Origin: Desulfovibrionaceae bacterium
Lineage (GTDB): Bacteria > Pseudomonadota > Gammaproteobacteria > Burkholderiales > Burkholderiaceae_C
Assembly: GCA_009778355.1 (NCBI GenBank)
Contig: WRJY01000235.1
Span: 1 to 8,213 of the forward strand
Length of the DNA stretch: 8,213 nt
Direction of reading: 5' to 3'
Positions 1-7,105 of this stretch are shown here, in pieces (the stretch's first letter is position 1; each line of letters opens with the position of its first letter). The translations under genes were made by a program, and so were the position numbers. The notes beneath the pieces are model-generated. The model made no database searches, was not told the origin of the DNA, and was given only the letters and a program-made list of their open reading frames with translations.

Positions 1-1127
1 CCCCCACCCCAGCCCTCCCCCAGCGGGGGAGGGGACAACAGCCGCGCCCGCCAGACCCAGCGGAGGAGGAAGCAACTGCCGCGCCTTTTTGCGGCAACCG
101 CCAAGCAGGCGAGCGTGGGGGCCACGGCTGGCTTCGCATCGACGGGGCCAGCGGCAACAACCTCAAAAACGTGACGGTGGACTTTCCCGTCGGCTTGTTC
201 ACCTGCGTGACGGGCGTATCCGGCTCGGGCAAATCCACCCTGGTCAACGACACGCTCTACGCCGCCGCTGCCCGTGCCATTCACCGCGCCCATGCCGAGC
301 CGGCGGCGCACCGGGCGCTGGAGGGACTGGAGCAGTTCGACAAGGCGATCGCGGTCGATCAAAGCCCCATTGGCCGCACGCCGCGCAGCAACCCGGCCAC
401 CTACTGCGGCGTGTTCACCCCCATCCGCGAGCTGATGGCCGAAGTGCCCATGGCGCGCGAGCGCGGCTACGGGCCGGGGCGCTTTTCGTTCAACGTGCCG
501 CAAGCCAGCGGCGGCGGGCGCTGCGAAGCCTGTCAGGGCGACGGCGTGGTGAAGGTGGAAATGCACTTCCTGCCCGACGTGTACGTGTCCTGCGACGTGT
601 GCCAGGGCCGGCGCTACAACCGCGAAACGCTGCAAGTGCAATGGAAGGGCCGCAACATCGCCCAGATACTCGACATGACGGTGGACGAGGCGCTGGCCTT
701 TTTCAAGGATCAGCCGCCCATCGCCCGCAAACTGCGAACGCTGCTGGACGTGGGCCTGTCCTACATCACCCTGGGCCAGAGCGCCACCACGCTGTCGGGC
801 GGCGAGGCGCAGCGCGTCAAGCTGGCGCTGGAGTTGAGCAAGCGCGACACCGGCCGCACGCTGTACGTGCTGGACGAGCCCACCACCGGCCTGCACTTTG
901 CCGACATCGAACTGCTGCTGAAGGTGTTGCAGCAGTTGCGCGACGCCGGCAACACCATCGTCGTGATCGAGCACAACCTGGACGTCATCAAGACCGCCGA
1001 CTGGCTGATCGACATGGGCCCCGAAGGCGGCGATGGCGGCGGCGCCGTGGTCGCCCAGGGCCCGCCCGAAACCGTGGCCGCCAACCCGGTCAGCCACACG
1101 GGGCGTTATTTGCGGCGCTGCCTGTAG
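1..1127 (+). CDS. uvrA: UvrA, excinuclease ABC subunit A (C-terminal half, 5' end cut by window edge)
   Basis: UvrA is the ATP-driven damage-recognition subunit of UvrABC nucleotide excision repair in the cytoplasm. The frame is open from base 3, and 374 residues plus the TAG stop are visible. They cover the inter-domain linker and the second ABC module. Seen in order: Walker A GVSGSGKST (213-239); the block DQSPIGRTPRSNPATY; a zinc module with two C-x2-C pairs (522-533 and 591-602) separated by 19 residues; the ABC signature LSGGEAQ (792-812); Walker B LYVLDEPTTGLH (861-896); and the H-loop VIEHN with His at 972. All match the E. coli UvrA C-terminal half closely. The GTG at 171 is internal, not a start, because the frame continues upstream as ...GASGNNLKN. 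Two oddities are a proline/arginine-rich linker containing a GC palindrome (13-33) and about four extra residues before the zinc module. Identity is very secure. Confidence 0.96.
   Translation, partial: PTPALPQRGRGQQPRPPDPAEEEATAAPFCGNRQAGERGGHGWLRIDGASGNNLKNVTVDFPVGLFTCVTGVSGSGKSTLVNDTLYAAAARAIHRAHAEPAAHRALEGLEQFDKAIAVDQSPIGRTPRSNPATYCGVFTPIRELMAEVPMARERGYGPGRFSFNVPQASGGGRCEACQGDGVVKVEMHFLPDVYVSCDVCQGRRYNRETLQVQWKGRNIAQILDMTVDEALAFFKDQPPIARKLRTLLDVGLSYITLGQSATTLSGGEAQRVKLALELSKRDTGRTLYVLDEPTTGLHFADIELLLKVLQQLRDAGNTIVVIEHNLDVIKTADWLIDMGPEGGDGGGAVVAQGPPETVAANPVSHTGRYLRRCL
13..33. repeat. GC-rich palindrome inside the uvrA linker
   Basis: Perfect 9-bp arms CCCTCCCCC (13-21) and GGGGGAGGG (25-33) flank AGC. 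Read in the uvrA frame, this stretch gives PALPQRGRG. Palindromes of this kind are common dispersed elements between genes in Comamonadaceae (recalled, not searched). Here the element lies within the open frame, in the flexible linker between the two ABC modules. Copy number in the genome cannot be judged from this window. Confidence 0.6.
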
Positions 1128-1151
1128 CGGCAAGGCCGCGGGGTTTGCCGC
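1127..1151 (+). terminator. Weak hairpin after uvrA, possible terminator
   Basis: GCGGCAA (1127-1133, starting in the last base of the uvrA stop codon) is complementary to TTGCCGC (1145-1151), giving a 7-bp stem with an 11-nt GC-rich loop. No T-run follows, so intrinsic termination would be inefficient. The position just after the stop codon is the main support. Confidence 0.3.
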
Positions 1152-1174
1152 GCTTTGCCCATTCCCACGCAAGC

Positions 1175-1180
1175 TATCAT
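1175..1180 (+). promoter_or_regulatory. Possible -10 element for the DUF4160/DUF2442 pair
   Basis: TATCAT lies 38 bases before the DUF4160 start in an otherwise GC-rich gap, and resembles the sigma-70 -10 consensus TATAAT. No convincing -35 hexamer sits at 16-18 bp; the nearest is CTTTGC at 1153-1158. The call rests on one hexamer and its position. Confidence 0.3.
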
Positions 1181-1218
1181 GAAGCCAAGTTTCAACATGG
1201 CAAAAAGGGCAGAGGCCA

Positions 1219-1479
1219 ATGCCGACCATCAGCGCGTTTTACGGAATTTTGATTCAGATGTTCTGGAACGATCGCGCGCCGCCGCACTTTCATGCACTCT
1301 ACGCGGAACACGAGGCGCTGATCGACATTCGAACCCTGGACATTCTGGAAGGCGAGATGCCCCGGCGAGCCCTTGCCTTGGTTCTCGAATGGGCGCAGGA
1401 GTACCGCGCCGAACTCATGAAGGATTGGGAGTTATGCGCACACAATCAACCGCCGAACAAGATTCGCCCTTTGTCCTGA
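1219..1479 (+). CDS. DUF4160 domain protein (toxin-antitoxin-like partner)
   Basis: This 86-residue protein matches the DUF4160 family over almost its whole length. Seen: the N-terminus MPTISAFYGI, the core FWNDRAPPHFHALY (about residues 15-28), EALIDI, LEGEMPRRAL, and an EWAQEYRAEL helix near the end. The product is small and soluble, with no signal peptide or membrane segment. DUF4160 genes are commonly found directly before DUF2442 genes, as here, and the pair is often discussed as toxin-antitoxin-like. No biochemical activity is established that I know of, so none is assigned. The ATG at 1219 is preceded by AAGGG (1205-1209) and AGAGG (1211-1215) as possible ribosome-binding sequences, and it gives the family's usual N-terminus. 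Its 3' end overlaps the next gene by 46 bp, which suggests cotranscription and possibly coupled translation. Confidence 0.9.
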   Translation: MPTISAFYGILIQMFWNDRAPPHFHALYAEHEALIDIRTLDILEGEMPRRALALVLEWAQEYRAELMKDWELCAHNQPPNKIRPLS

Positions 1480-1763
1480 CTCCGCCAATCCGGTCACGCA
1501 TGCCGTGGCGCGTGGTGGGCGTGGAGGCGCTGCCGGAGTTTTGCCTGCGCGTCCGGTTCATGGACGGCACCGAGGGGGCTGTGGACCTTGCGGCCCTGGT
1601 CCGGTCGCCCGCAGCCGGGGTCTTCTCCGCCCTCGCCGATCCTGCGCACTTTGCCCAGGCGCGCGTCGAATATGGCGCGGTCACTTGGCCCGGCGGCATC
1701 GATCTGGCTCCGGACGCGATGTACGCTGAAATCAAGAAGGCCGGAACGTGGGTATTGCAGTAG
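1434..1763 (+). CDS. DUF2442 domain protein (partner of DUF4160)
   Basis: This 109-residue protein has a clear DUF2442 domain over about residues 25-100. Seen: VEALPEFCLRVRFMDG, then GAVDLAALV, FSALADPAHFAQARVEYG, and the family hallmark TWPGGIDLAPDAMY. The first 22 residues are poorly conserved. The ATG at 1434 is chosen because AAGGA (1420-1424) lies 9 nt upstream. The in-frame ATG at 1500 begins closer to the domain but lacks a visible ribosome-binding sequence, so it remains the alternative. The gene starts inside the DUF4160 gene and ends 8 bp before the dnaE ATG. In other genomes DUF2442 proteins are annotated as possible antitoxin-like or DNA-binding partners. No helix-turn-helix is evident here, and no function is proven. 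A frame extending back to 1155 exists but would swallow the DUF4160 gene and is not supported. Confidence 0.87.
   Translation: MRTQSTAEQDSPFVLTPPIRSRMPWRVVGVEALPEFCLRVRFMDGTEGAVDLAALVRSPAAGVFSALADPAHFAQARVEYGAVTWPGGIDLAPDAMYAEIKKAGTWVLQ
1734..1740 (+). promoter_or_regulatory. Shine-Dalgarno-like AAGAAGG upstream of dnaE
   Basis: AAGAAGG ends 7 nt before a GTG at 1748 that is in frame with dnaE. It lies within the last codons of the DUF2442 gene. The better-conserved ATG at 1772 has only TAGG (1761-1764) in front of it. This site therefore bears on which dnaE start is used. It may also simply reflect Lys-Lys codons of the upstream gene. Confidence 0.4.
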
Positions 1764-1771
1764 GCGCGCCG

Positions 1772-4700
1772 ATGTTCGTCCACCTGCGCCTGCATACCGA
1801 GTTCTCCGTCGTCGATGGCACGACGCGGGTCGATGACGCGCTGCGCGCCGCCGCCGCCGACCGGCAGCCGGCGCTGGCGATCGGCGATCTGGGCAACCTG
1901 TTCGGCGCGCTGAAGTTCTACCAGGCGGCGCGCAATCTGGGCGTCAAGCCGGTCATCGGCGCCGAGGTGTTGCTGGCGGGCCTGGGCGCCGACAAGGATG
2001 CAGCCAGCCGCGTGCTGCTGCTGATACAGAACCGTCAGGGCTACCTGAATCTGTCCGAGTTGCTGACCCGCGCCTGGACTCGGGGCGTGGCCAAGGCGCA
2101 GGCGGTGGCGCAGTGGGACTGGCTGCGCGAGCTGGGCGATGGCCTGATCGTGCTTTCGGGGGCGCAGGCCGGGCCGGTGGGCCAGGCCTTGCTGCAAGGC
2201 AACGCGGCGCTGGCGGGCGATCTGGCGTTGCAGATGGCCGAGGCTTTTCCGCACCGCTTTTATCTGGAGTTGCAGCGCGCGGGCCGCGAGGGCGACGAGG
2301 CCCACGTGGCCGCCGCCGTGCAACTGGCGGCGCGCCTGAAGCTGCCGGTGGTGGCCACGCACCCGGTGCAGTTCGCCACGGCCAGCGACTACGAGGCGCA
2401 CGAGGCGCGCGTGTGCATCGCCGAGGGTGAGATTCTGGGCAACCCGCGCCGGGCGCGGCGCTTCACGCCGCAGCAGTATTTCAAGTCCAGCGCCGAGATG
2501 CAGGCGCTGTTTGCCGACCTGCCCTCGGCACTGGCCAACGCGGTGGAAATCGCGCGCCGCTGCAACCTGACACTGGTGCTGGGCAAGCCGCAATTGCCGG
2601 ATTTTCCGGTGCCTGAAGACCACACCATCGAGACCTATTTCCGGCAAGCGTCGGTCGATGGTCTGGAAGAGCGCCTGACACGCCTGTACCCCGATGCGGC
2701 GCAACGCGACGCCGAGCGTCCGCGCTACCTGCAGCGGCTGGAGTTCGAGATCGACACCATTCTGAAGATGGGTTTTCCGGGCTACTTCCTGATCGTCGGC
2801 GACTTCATCAACTGGGCCAAGAACCACGGCTGCCCGGTGGGGCCGGGGCGCGGTTCGGGCGCCGGCTCGCTGGTGGCGTATGCGCTGAAAATCACCGACC
2901 TGGACCCGCTGCGCTACAAGCTGCTGTTCGAGCGTTTTCTCAACCCCGAGCGCGTGTCGATGCCCGACTTCGACATCGACTTCTGCCAGGCCAACCGCGA
3001 CCGCGTGATCGACTACGTGAAAGCCAAGTACGGCAAAGACGCCGTCAGCCAGATCGCCACCTTCGGCACCATGGCCGCGCGCGCGGCCATCCGCGATGTG
3101 GGCCGCGTGCTGGACATGAGCTACACCTTTTGCGACGGCATCAGCAAGCTCATTCCCAACAAGCCGGGGCAGCACATCACCATCGCGGGCGCGCTCAAGG
3201 CCGAGCCGCTGCTGGCCGAGCGCCTGGCCAGGGAGGACGAGGTCAAAACCCTGCTGGCGCTGGCGCAAAAGCTCGAAGGGCTGACGCGCAACGTCGGCAT
3301 GCACGCCGGCGGCGTGCTGATCGCGCCGGGCAAGCTGACCGATTTCTGCCCGCTCTACCAGCAGCCGGGCAGCGATTCGGCGGTCAGCCAGTACGACAAG
3401 GACGATGTCGAGGCCGTAGGCCTGGTCAAGTTCGACTTTCTGGGACTGGCCACGCTGACCATTCTGGAAATCGCCAAGGAGTTGATCGTCCGGCGCCATC
3501 CGGGGCAGGCGGGTTTTGCGTTCGAGGACATTGCGCTCGACGATGCCGCCACCTACAAGCTGTTTCAGGACGGCCGCACCGAGGCCGTGTTCCAGTTTGA
3601 AAGCCGCGGTATGCAGGGCATGTTGCGCGACGCCCGCCCCACACGGCTGGAAGACCTGATCGCCCTCAACGCGCTGTACCGCCCCGGCCCGATGGACCTG
3701 ATCCCCAGCTTCGTGGCCCGCAAGCACGGGCGCGAACCGGTGGACTACCCGCATCCCCTGGTGGCCGACATGCTGTCCGAAACCTACGGCATCATGGTCT
3801 ATCAGGAGCAGGTGATGCAGACGGCGCAAATCCTGGGCGGCTACAGCCTGGGCGGCGCCGACCTGCTGCGCCGCGCCATGGGCAAGAAAAAGCCCGAGGA
3901 AATGGCCCGGCACCGCGAGAGCTTTCGCGCCGGCGCGGCCCAAAACGGCATCCGCGAGGGCAAGGCCGACGAAATCTTCGACCTGATGGAGAAGTTCGCC
4001 GGCTACGGCTTCAACAAGTCGCACGCCGCCGCCTACTCGCTGCTGGCCTACCACACGGCCTGGCTGAAGGTGCACTACACCGCCGAGTTCTACTGCGCCA
4101 ACATGACGGTGGAACTCGACAACACCGACAAGCTGAAGGCGCTGCACGAAGACGCGCTGCGCGAGGGCCTGCGGTTCGAGCCGCCCGACATCAACCGCGG
4201 CGGCTACCGCTTCGAGCCGGTCAGCGACACCCTGATCCGCTACGGGCTGGGCGCCATCAAGGGCACCGGTCAGCAGGCCATCGAGGCCATCGTCGCCGCG
4301 CGCGAAGGCCGTGGCGAGGGCGCGGCGGGCGGCGAAAGCGGCCCGTTCAAGAGCCTGTTCGACTTCTGCCGCCGCATCGACCGCGCGCGCGTCAACAAAC
4401 GCACCGTCGAGGCGCTGATCCGCGCCGGCGCGTTCGACGCCCTGCAGCTCAACCGCGCCGCGCTGGCCGCGTGCATCGACCTGGCGTTCGACTTCGCTGC
4501 CGCTGCCGAGGCCAACGCCAACCAGGGCGGCCTGTTCGACCTGATGGACGGCGGCCACGGCTCCAGCACGCAGGAGCCGGAACTGCCGCAAATCACGCCC
4601 TGGGGCGTGAAGGAGCGCCTGGCGCTGGAGAAGACGGCGATCGGCTTTTACCTGTCGGGCCACCTGTTCGACGAGGTCGAGCGCGAAGCGCGCCAGTTCG

Positions 4701-5269
4701 CCCGCCGCGCCATCGCCGATCTGGTGGACAGCCGCGAGCCGCAACTGCTGGCCGGCATCGTCGGCGACTTTCGCGTCATCAACGGCCAGCGCGGCAAGCT
4801 GGCGCTGTTCAGGCTGGACGACAAATCCGGCGTGATCGACGCGCGCGCCGAGGAATCGCTCGTCAACCTGCACCGCAATTTGCTCAAGGACGACGAGTTC
4901 GTCGTCGTCATGGGCCGTGTCATGACCGACCGATTTTCCGGCGGCCTGCAACTGAACATCACTCAGGTGTGGGATCTGCCCGCGGCGCGCTGCCGCTTCG
5001 GCAAATTCCTGCGCGTGGCCGTTGGCGGCAAGGCGCCCGACGTGCGCCGTCTGCTGGCCGAATACCCGCCCCAGGTGGAGCAGACCGAACACGGCGAGCT
5101 GCTGCGCGGCCTGCCCGTGCGCCTGCTGATCGAGCGCCGCGCCGGCCCCGGCGGCGTCATGGCCCAAATCCAGCTTGGCGAGCAAGCCCGGTTCTTCCCC
5201 AGCGACGCCGCCCTGGCCGGCTGGATGGCCCAGGCCGACGAAGGGCGGGCGGCGGTGGTGTACGAGTAG
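1772..5269 (+). CDS. dnaE: DNA polymerase III alpha subunit (replicative polymerase DnaE1)
   Basis: This is the catalytic subunit of the replicative DNA polymerase III holoenzyme, 1165 residues here against 1160 in E. coli. The N-terminal PHP domain begins MFVHLRLHTEFSVVDG. It has the HLRLH and IGDL forms rather than intact metal-binding motifs, so proofreading presumably relies on a separate DnaQ. The polymerase aspartates D401 and D403 in PDFDIDF and D555 in VKFDFLGL fall at the same numbers as in E. coli. Then come a helix-hairpin-helix region (about 815-895), a sliding-clamp motif QGGLF (918-922), an OB fold (about 992-1080) and a C-terminal domain. Length and clamp motif argue against DnaE2/ImuC. 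The ATG at 1772 gives the conserved N-terminus; GTG 1748 would add eight residues and has a better ribosome-binding sequence. A Gly/Glu/Ala-rich insertion sits at about 846-857. DUF2442 ends 8 bp upstream. Confidence 0.97.
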   Translation: MFVHLRLHTEFSVVDGTTRVDDALRAAAADRQPALAIGDLGNLFGALKFYQAARNLGVKPVIGAEVLLAGLGADKDAASRVLLLIQNRQGYLNLSELLTRAWTRGVAKAQAVAQWDWLRELGDGLIVLSGAQAGPVGQALLQGNAALAGDLALQMAEAFPHRFYLELQRAGREGDEAHVAAAVQLAARLKLPVVATHPVQFATASDYEAHEARVCIAEGEILGNPRRARRFTPQQYFKSSAEMQALFADLPSALANAVEIARRCNLTLVLGKPQLPDFPVPEDHTIETYFRQASVDGLEERLTRLYPDAAQRDAERPRYLQRLEFEIDTILKMGFPGYFLIVGDFINWAKNHGCPVGPGRGSGAGSLVAYALKITDLDPLRYKLLFERFLNPERVSMPDFDIDFCQANRDRVIDYVKAKYGKDAVSQIATFGTMAARAAIRDVGRVLDMSYTFCDGISKLIPNKPGQHITIAGALKAEPLLAERLAREDEVKTLLALAQKLEGLTRNVGMHAGGVLIAPGKLTDFCPLYQQPGSDSAVSQYDKDDVEAVGLVKFDFLGLATLTILEIAKELIVRRHPGQAGFAFEDIALDDAATYKLFQDGRTEAVFQFESRGMQGMLRDARPTRLEDLIALNALYRPGPMDLIPSFVARKHGREPVDYPHPLVADMLSETYGIMVYQEQVMQTAQILGGYSLGGADLLRRAMGKKKPEEMARHRESFRAGAAQNGIREGKADEIFDLMEKFAGYGFNKSHAAAYSLLAYHTAWLKVHYTAEFYCANMTVELDNTDKLKALHEDALREGLRFEPPDINRGGYRFEPVSDTLIRYGLGAIKGTGQQAIEAIVAAREGRGEGAAGGESGPFKSLFDFCRRIDRARVNKRTVEALIRAGAFDALQLNRAALAACIDLAFDFAAAAEANANQGGLFDLMDGGHGSSTQEPELPQITPWGVKERLALEKTAIGFYLSGHLFDEVEREARQFARRAIADLVDSREPQLLAGIVGDFRVINGQRGKLALFRLDDKSGVIDARAEESLVNLHRNLLKDDEFVVVMGRVMTDRFSGGLQLNITQVWDLPAARCRFGKFLRVAVGGKAPDVRRLLAEYPPQVEQTEHGELLRGLPVRLLIERRAGPGGVMAQIQLGEQARFFPSDAALAGWMAQADEGRAAVVYE

Positions 5270-5280
5270 AGTGCGGCCCC

Positions 5281-5320
5281 AAGGCGGCGCGGCCTGCGCT
5301 GCCGGTCGCAGCCGCCTTTT
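5281..5320 (+). terminator. Probable rho-independent terminator after dnaE
   Basis: AAGGCGGC (5281-5288) and GCCGCCTT (5311-5318) are perfectly complementary. An inner TGCG/CGCA helix (5295-5298 with 5307-5310) stacks directly on the 3' arm, and the 3' arm runs into TTTT (5317-5320). The T-run is short, so termination may be partial. The hairpin starts 12 nt after the dnaE stop and lies between two genes of unrelated function. Confidence 0.55.
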
Positions 5321-5325
5321 ATGAT
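5320..5325 (+). promoter_or_regulatory. Possible -10 element for the acyl-CoA synthetase gene
   Basis: TATGAT lies 45 nt before the ATG at 5371, just after the dnaE hairpin, and resembles TATAAT. No good -35 hexamer is visible at the right distance. If the preceding hairpin terminates, a promoter here would be needed for the downstream gene; that is the main reason to note it. Confidence 0.25.
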
Positions 5326-5370
5326 CCCTTCCTGATTCCCCGCATCCAGCAAACGACACAGGAGACCGCC

Positions 5371-6966
5371 ATGCCCGCCGCCACGCCCGACAGCGTCTTG
5401 CAAGACAACCTCGTCAGCCGCATCACCCTCGGCGACACGCTGCACCGCAGCGCCCGCAAATTCCGCGACAAGATCGCGCTGATCGAAGGCGGCGAGCGCA
5501 CCAGCTACGCCCGGCTCGACGCCGACAGCAACCGCCTGGCCCACCACCTGCTCGCCCGCGGCCTGAAGCCCGGCGACAAGGTGGCGATGCTCTGCGGCAA
5601 CTCCAGCGCCTTTCTGGTGGCCGCTTACGGCATCTTGAAGGCCGGCCTGGTGTGGGTGCCGGTCAACATCCTGCTGGGCGCGGACGACGTGCAATACATC
5701 GTCCAGCATGCCGACGCCCGGCTGCTGATCCTCGACGACCGGCTGTACGCCACGCTGCACCCCGTGGCGCAACGGCTGGGTCTGCCCGCGCTGGTGTGCG
5801 AAACCGCCGGCGGCCCGCCCGTGGCCGATGGCGCGTCCACGCTGGCGCAAGCCCTGCGCGGCATGTCCGCCGAACTGCCCCAGGTCGTCATCGACGACCG
5901 CGACCTGGCCCTCATCATGTATACCAGCGGCACCACCGGGCGGCCCAAGGGCGTGATGCATTCGCACCGCTCGGTGCATTCGGCCCTGGTGTCCAACATC
6001 GCCGCCTTCAACCTCACGCCGGCGGACGTGTTCTCGTGTTTTCTGCCGCTGTTTCACTGCGCCCAGTTCGGCAGCGCCGCCACCGTGCTGCTGACCGGCG
6101 CGTCGCTGGTCATCCAGCGCGGCTTCGACGCCACCGCCTGCCTGGACGCCGTGCAGCGTGAGCGCATGACCATTCTGTCCGGTCTGCCGCTGATGTATTC
6201 GGCCCTGCTCGACCACCCCGAGCGCGCGCGCCACGACCTCGCGTCGCTGCGGCTGTGCATCTACGCCATGGCACCCATGTCCGCGACGCTGCTGCGCCGC
6301 CTGATGGCCGAGGTCTGCCCCAATCTCGCCCTCGGCTCGGGCCAGACCGAAGCCTGGCCCGTGACCCAGTATTTCGCGCCCGACCAGCAATTGCTGCGCC
6401 AGGGCAACTGCTGGGGCCAGCCGTGCCAGGTCAATGAAACCGCCGTCATGGACGGCGAAGGCAACCTGCTCGGGCCGGGCCAGCTCGGCGAAATCGTGCA
6501 CCGCGGCCCCAACGTCATGCTCGGCTACTACAAAGACCCCGAAGCCACCGCGCACGCGCGGCGCTTCGGCTGGCACCACACGGGCGACCTCGGCCTGTGG
6601 GACGAGGACGGGCAGTTGTACTTCAAGGACCGCAGCAAGGACATCATCAAGACCGGCGGCGAGAACGTGCCCTCGATCAAGGTCGAGGAAGTGCTGCTGC
6701 GCCACCCGGCGGTCGCCAACGCCGCGGTGGTCGGTCTGCCGCACGCCCAATGGTCCGAAGCCGTGGCCGCCTTCGTCACCCTCAAGCCCGGCGCAAGCTG
6801 CACCGAGCAAGACCTGCTGGCCCACTGCCGCCAGCACCTGGCCGGCTTTGAAGCGCCCAAGCGCATCACCGTCCTGCCCGCCCTGCCCGCCACCGCCACC
6901 GGCAAAATCCAGAAGCACGTGCTGCGCGGGGATTACCGGGGGTTGTTTGAGGCGGCGGTGGATTGA
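5371..6966 (+). CDS. AMP-forming acyl-CoA synthetase (fatty-acid/carboxylate CoA ligase)
   Basis: This 531-residue member of the ANL adenylating superfamily converts a carboxylic acid, ATP and CoA to acyl-CoA through an acyl-adenylate. Seen: the phosphate-binding loop YTSGTTGRPKG (184-194), PLFHCAQF, GSGQTEAWP (322-330, the GxTE motif), HTGDLG (403-408, adenylate-binding Asp 406), KDRSKDIIKTGGENV (419-433, hinge and CoA-side motif), and a C-terminal ATGKIQK with catalytic Lys 512. All catalytic motifs are intact. Length fits a medium/long-chain fatty acyl-CoA synthetase, but the substrate cannot be read from sequence. A DmdB-like or aromatic-acid role is not excluded. There is no signal peptide or membrane segment, so it is cytoplasmic or peripheral. 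The start at 5371 is set by AGGAGA (5360-5365), 5 nt upstream. No beta-oxidation neighbours are present, and the gene appears to be its own transcription unit. Confidence 0.93.
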   Translation: MPAATPDSVLQDNLVSRITLGDTLHRSARKFRDKIALIEGGERTSYARLDADSNRLAHHLLARGLKPGDKVAMLCGNSSAFLVAAYGILKAGLVWVPVNILLGADDVQYIVQHADARLLILDDRLYATLHPVAQRLGLPALVCETAGGPPVADGASTLAQALRGMSAELPQVVIDDRDLALIMYTSGTTGRPKGVMHSHRSVHSALVSNIAAFNLTPADVFSCFLPLFHCAQFGSAATVLLTGASLVIQRGFDATACLDAVQRERMTILSGLPLMYSALLDHPERARHDLASLRLCIYAMAPMSATLLRRLMAEVCPNLALGSGQTEAWPVTQYFAPDQQLLRQGNCWGQPCQVNETAVMDGEGNLLGPGQLGEIVHRGPNVMLGYYKDPEATAHARRFGWHHTGDLGLWDEDGQLYFKDRSKDIIKTGGENVPSIKVEEVLLRHPAVANAAVVGLPHAQWSEAVAAFVTLKPGASCTEQDLLAHCRQHLAGFEAPKRITVLPALPATATGKIQKHVLRGDYRGLFEAAVD

Positions 6967-6972
6967 TCGGGG

Positions 6973-7009
6973 CGGCTGGCGCGGGCGAGGCCGTGCCGGG
7001 AAATTTTTT
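6973..7009 (+). terminator. Possible terminator after the acyl-CoA synthetase gene
   Basis: CGGC (6973-6976) can pair with GCCG (6995-6998), and inside it GGC (6978-6980) with GCC (6990-6992), with a mismatch between the two helices. Six T residues follow at 7004-7009 after a GGAAA spacer. The T-run is good, but the stem is imperfect and 5 nt away from it. The location just after the stop codon supports the call. Confidence 0.4.
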
Positions 7010-7096
7010 CCTGCTGAACGGACAACCGGAGCCCATTGCGGCCTGACGCGCTTCAGAAAAATCTTGATCCACGCCGATTGCTCAGCCATCTTCGGC

Positions 7097-7102
7097 TATC
7101 AT
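7097..7102 (+). promoter_or_regulatory. Possible -10 element of the DUF4258/HTH operon
   Basis: TATCAT lies 25 nt before the ATG at 7128, so transcription would begin at about 7109, within the palindrome. No clear -35 sits at standard spacing; GATTGC (7075-7080, 16 bp) is the closest. A weak -35 would suit a gene controlled by its own repressor, but that is inference. Confidence 0.35.
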
Positions 7103-7105
7103 CGC

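Noticed and set aside
171..1127. Treating GTG 171 as a genuine start of a short stand-alone UvrA-like protein
   Set aside because: The frame is open to the window edge and encodes the conserved GASGNNLKN just upstream, so the gene simply begins outside the window.
89..1252. 387-codon plus-strand frame overlapping uvrA
   Set aside because: The translation is Arg/Gly/Ala-rich without domains, and the UvrA frame with all its ABC motifs occupies the same DNA.
1155..1763. Longer version of the DUF2442 gene starting at 1155
   Set aside because: It would run through the whole DUF4160 gene in another frame, the added residues have no family resemblance, and a good ribosome-binding sequence sits before ATG 1434.
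1415..5359. Uninterrupted 1314-codon frame on the minus strand opposite dnaE
   Set aside because: It mirrors the dnaE codons. In GC-rich genes, strong G/C third positions suppress stop codons on the opposite strand. The product is rich in Arg, Ala, Gln and His and has no recognisable domain, whereas dnaE on the plus strand is unmistakable.
4471..5370. N-terminal extension of the acyl-CoA synthetase frame back to 4471
   Set aside because: The extension overlaps dnaE, has shadow-like Arg/Pro composition, and the ATG at 5371 has a clear AGGAGA ribosome-binding site.
4963..7089. Uninterrupted 708-codon frame on the minus strand opposite the acyl-CoA synthetase gene
   Set aside because: It is a shadow of the same kind, spanning the end of dnaE and the intergenic hairpin as well as the synthetase gene, with low-complexity composition and no domain.
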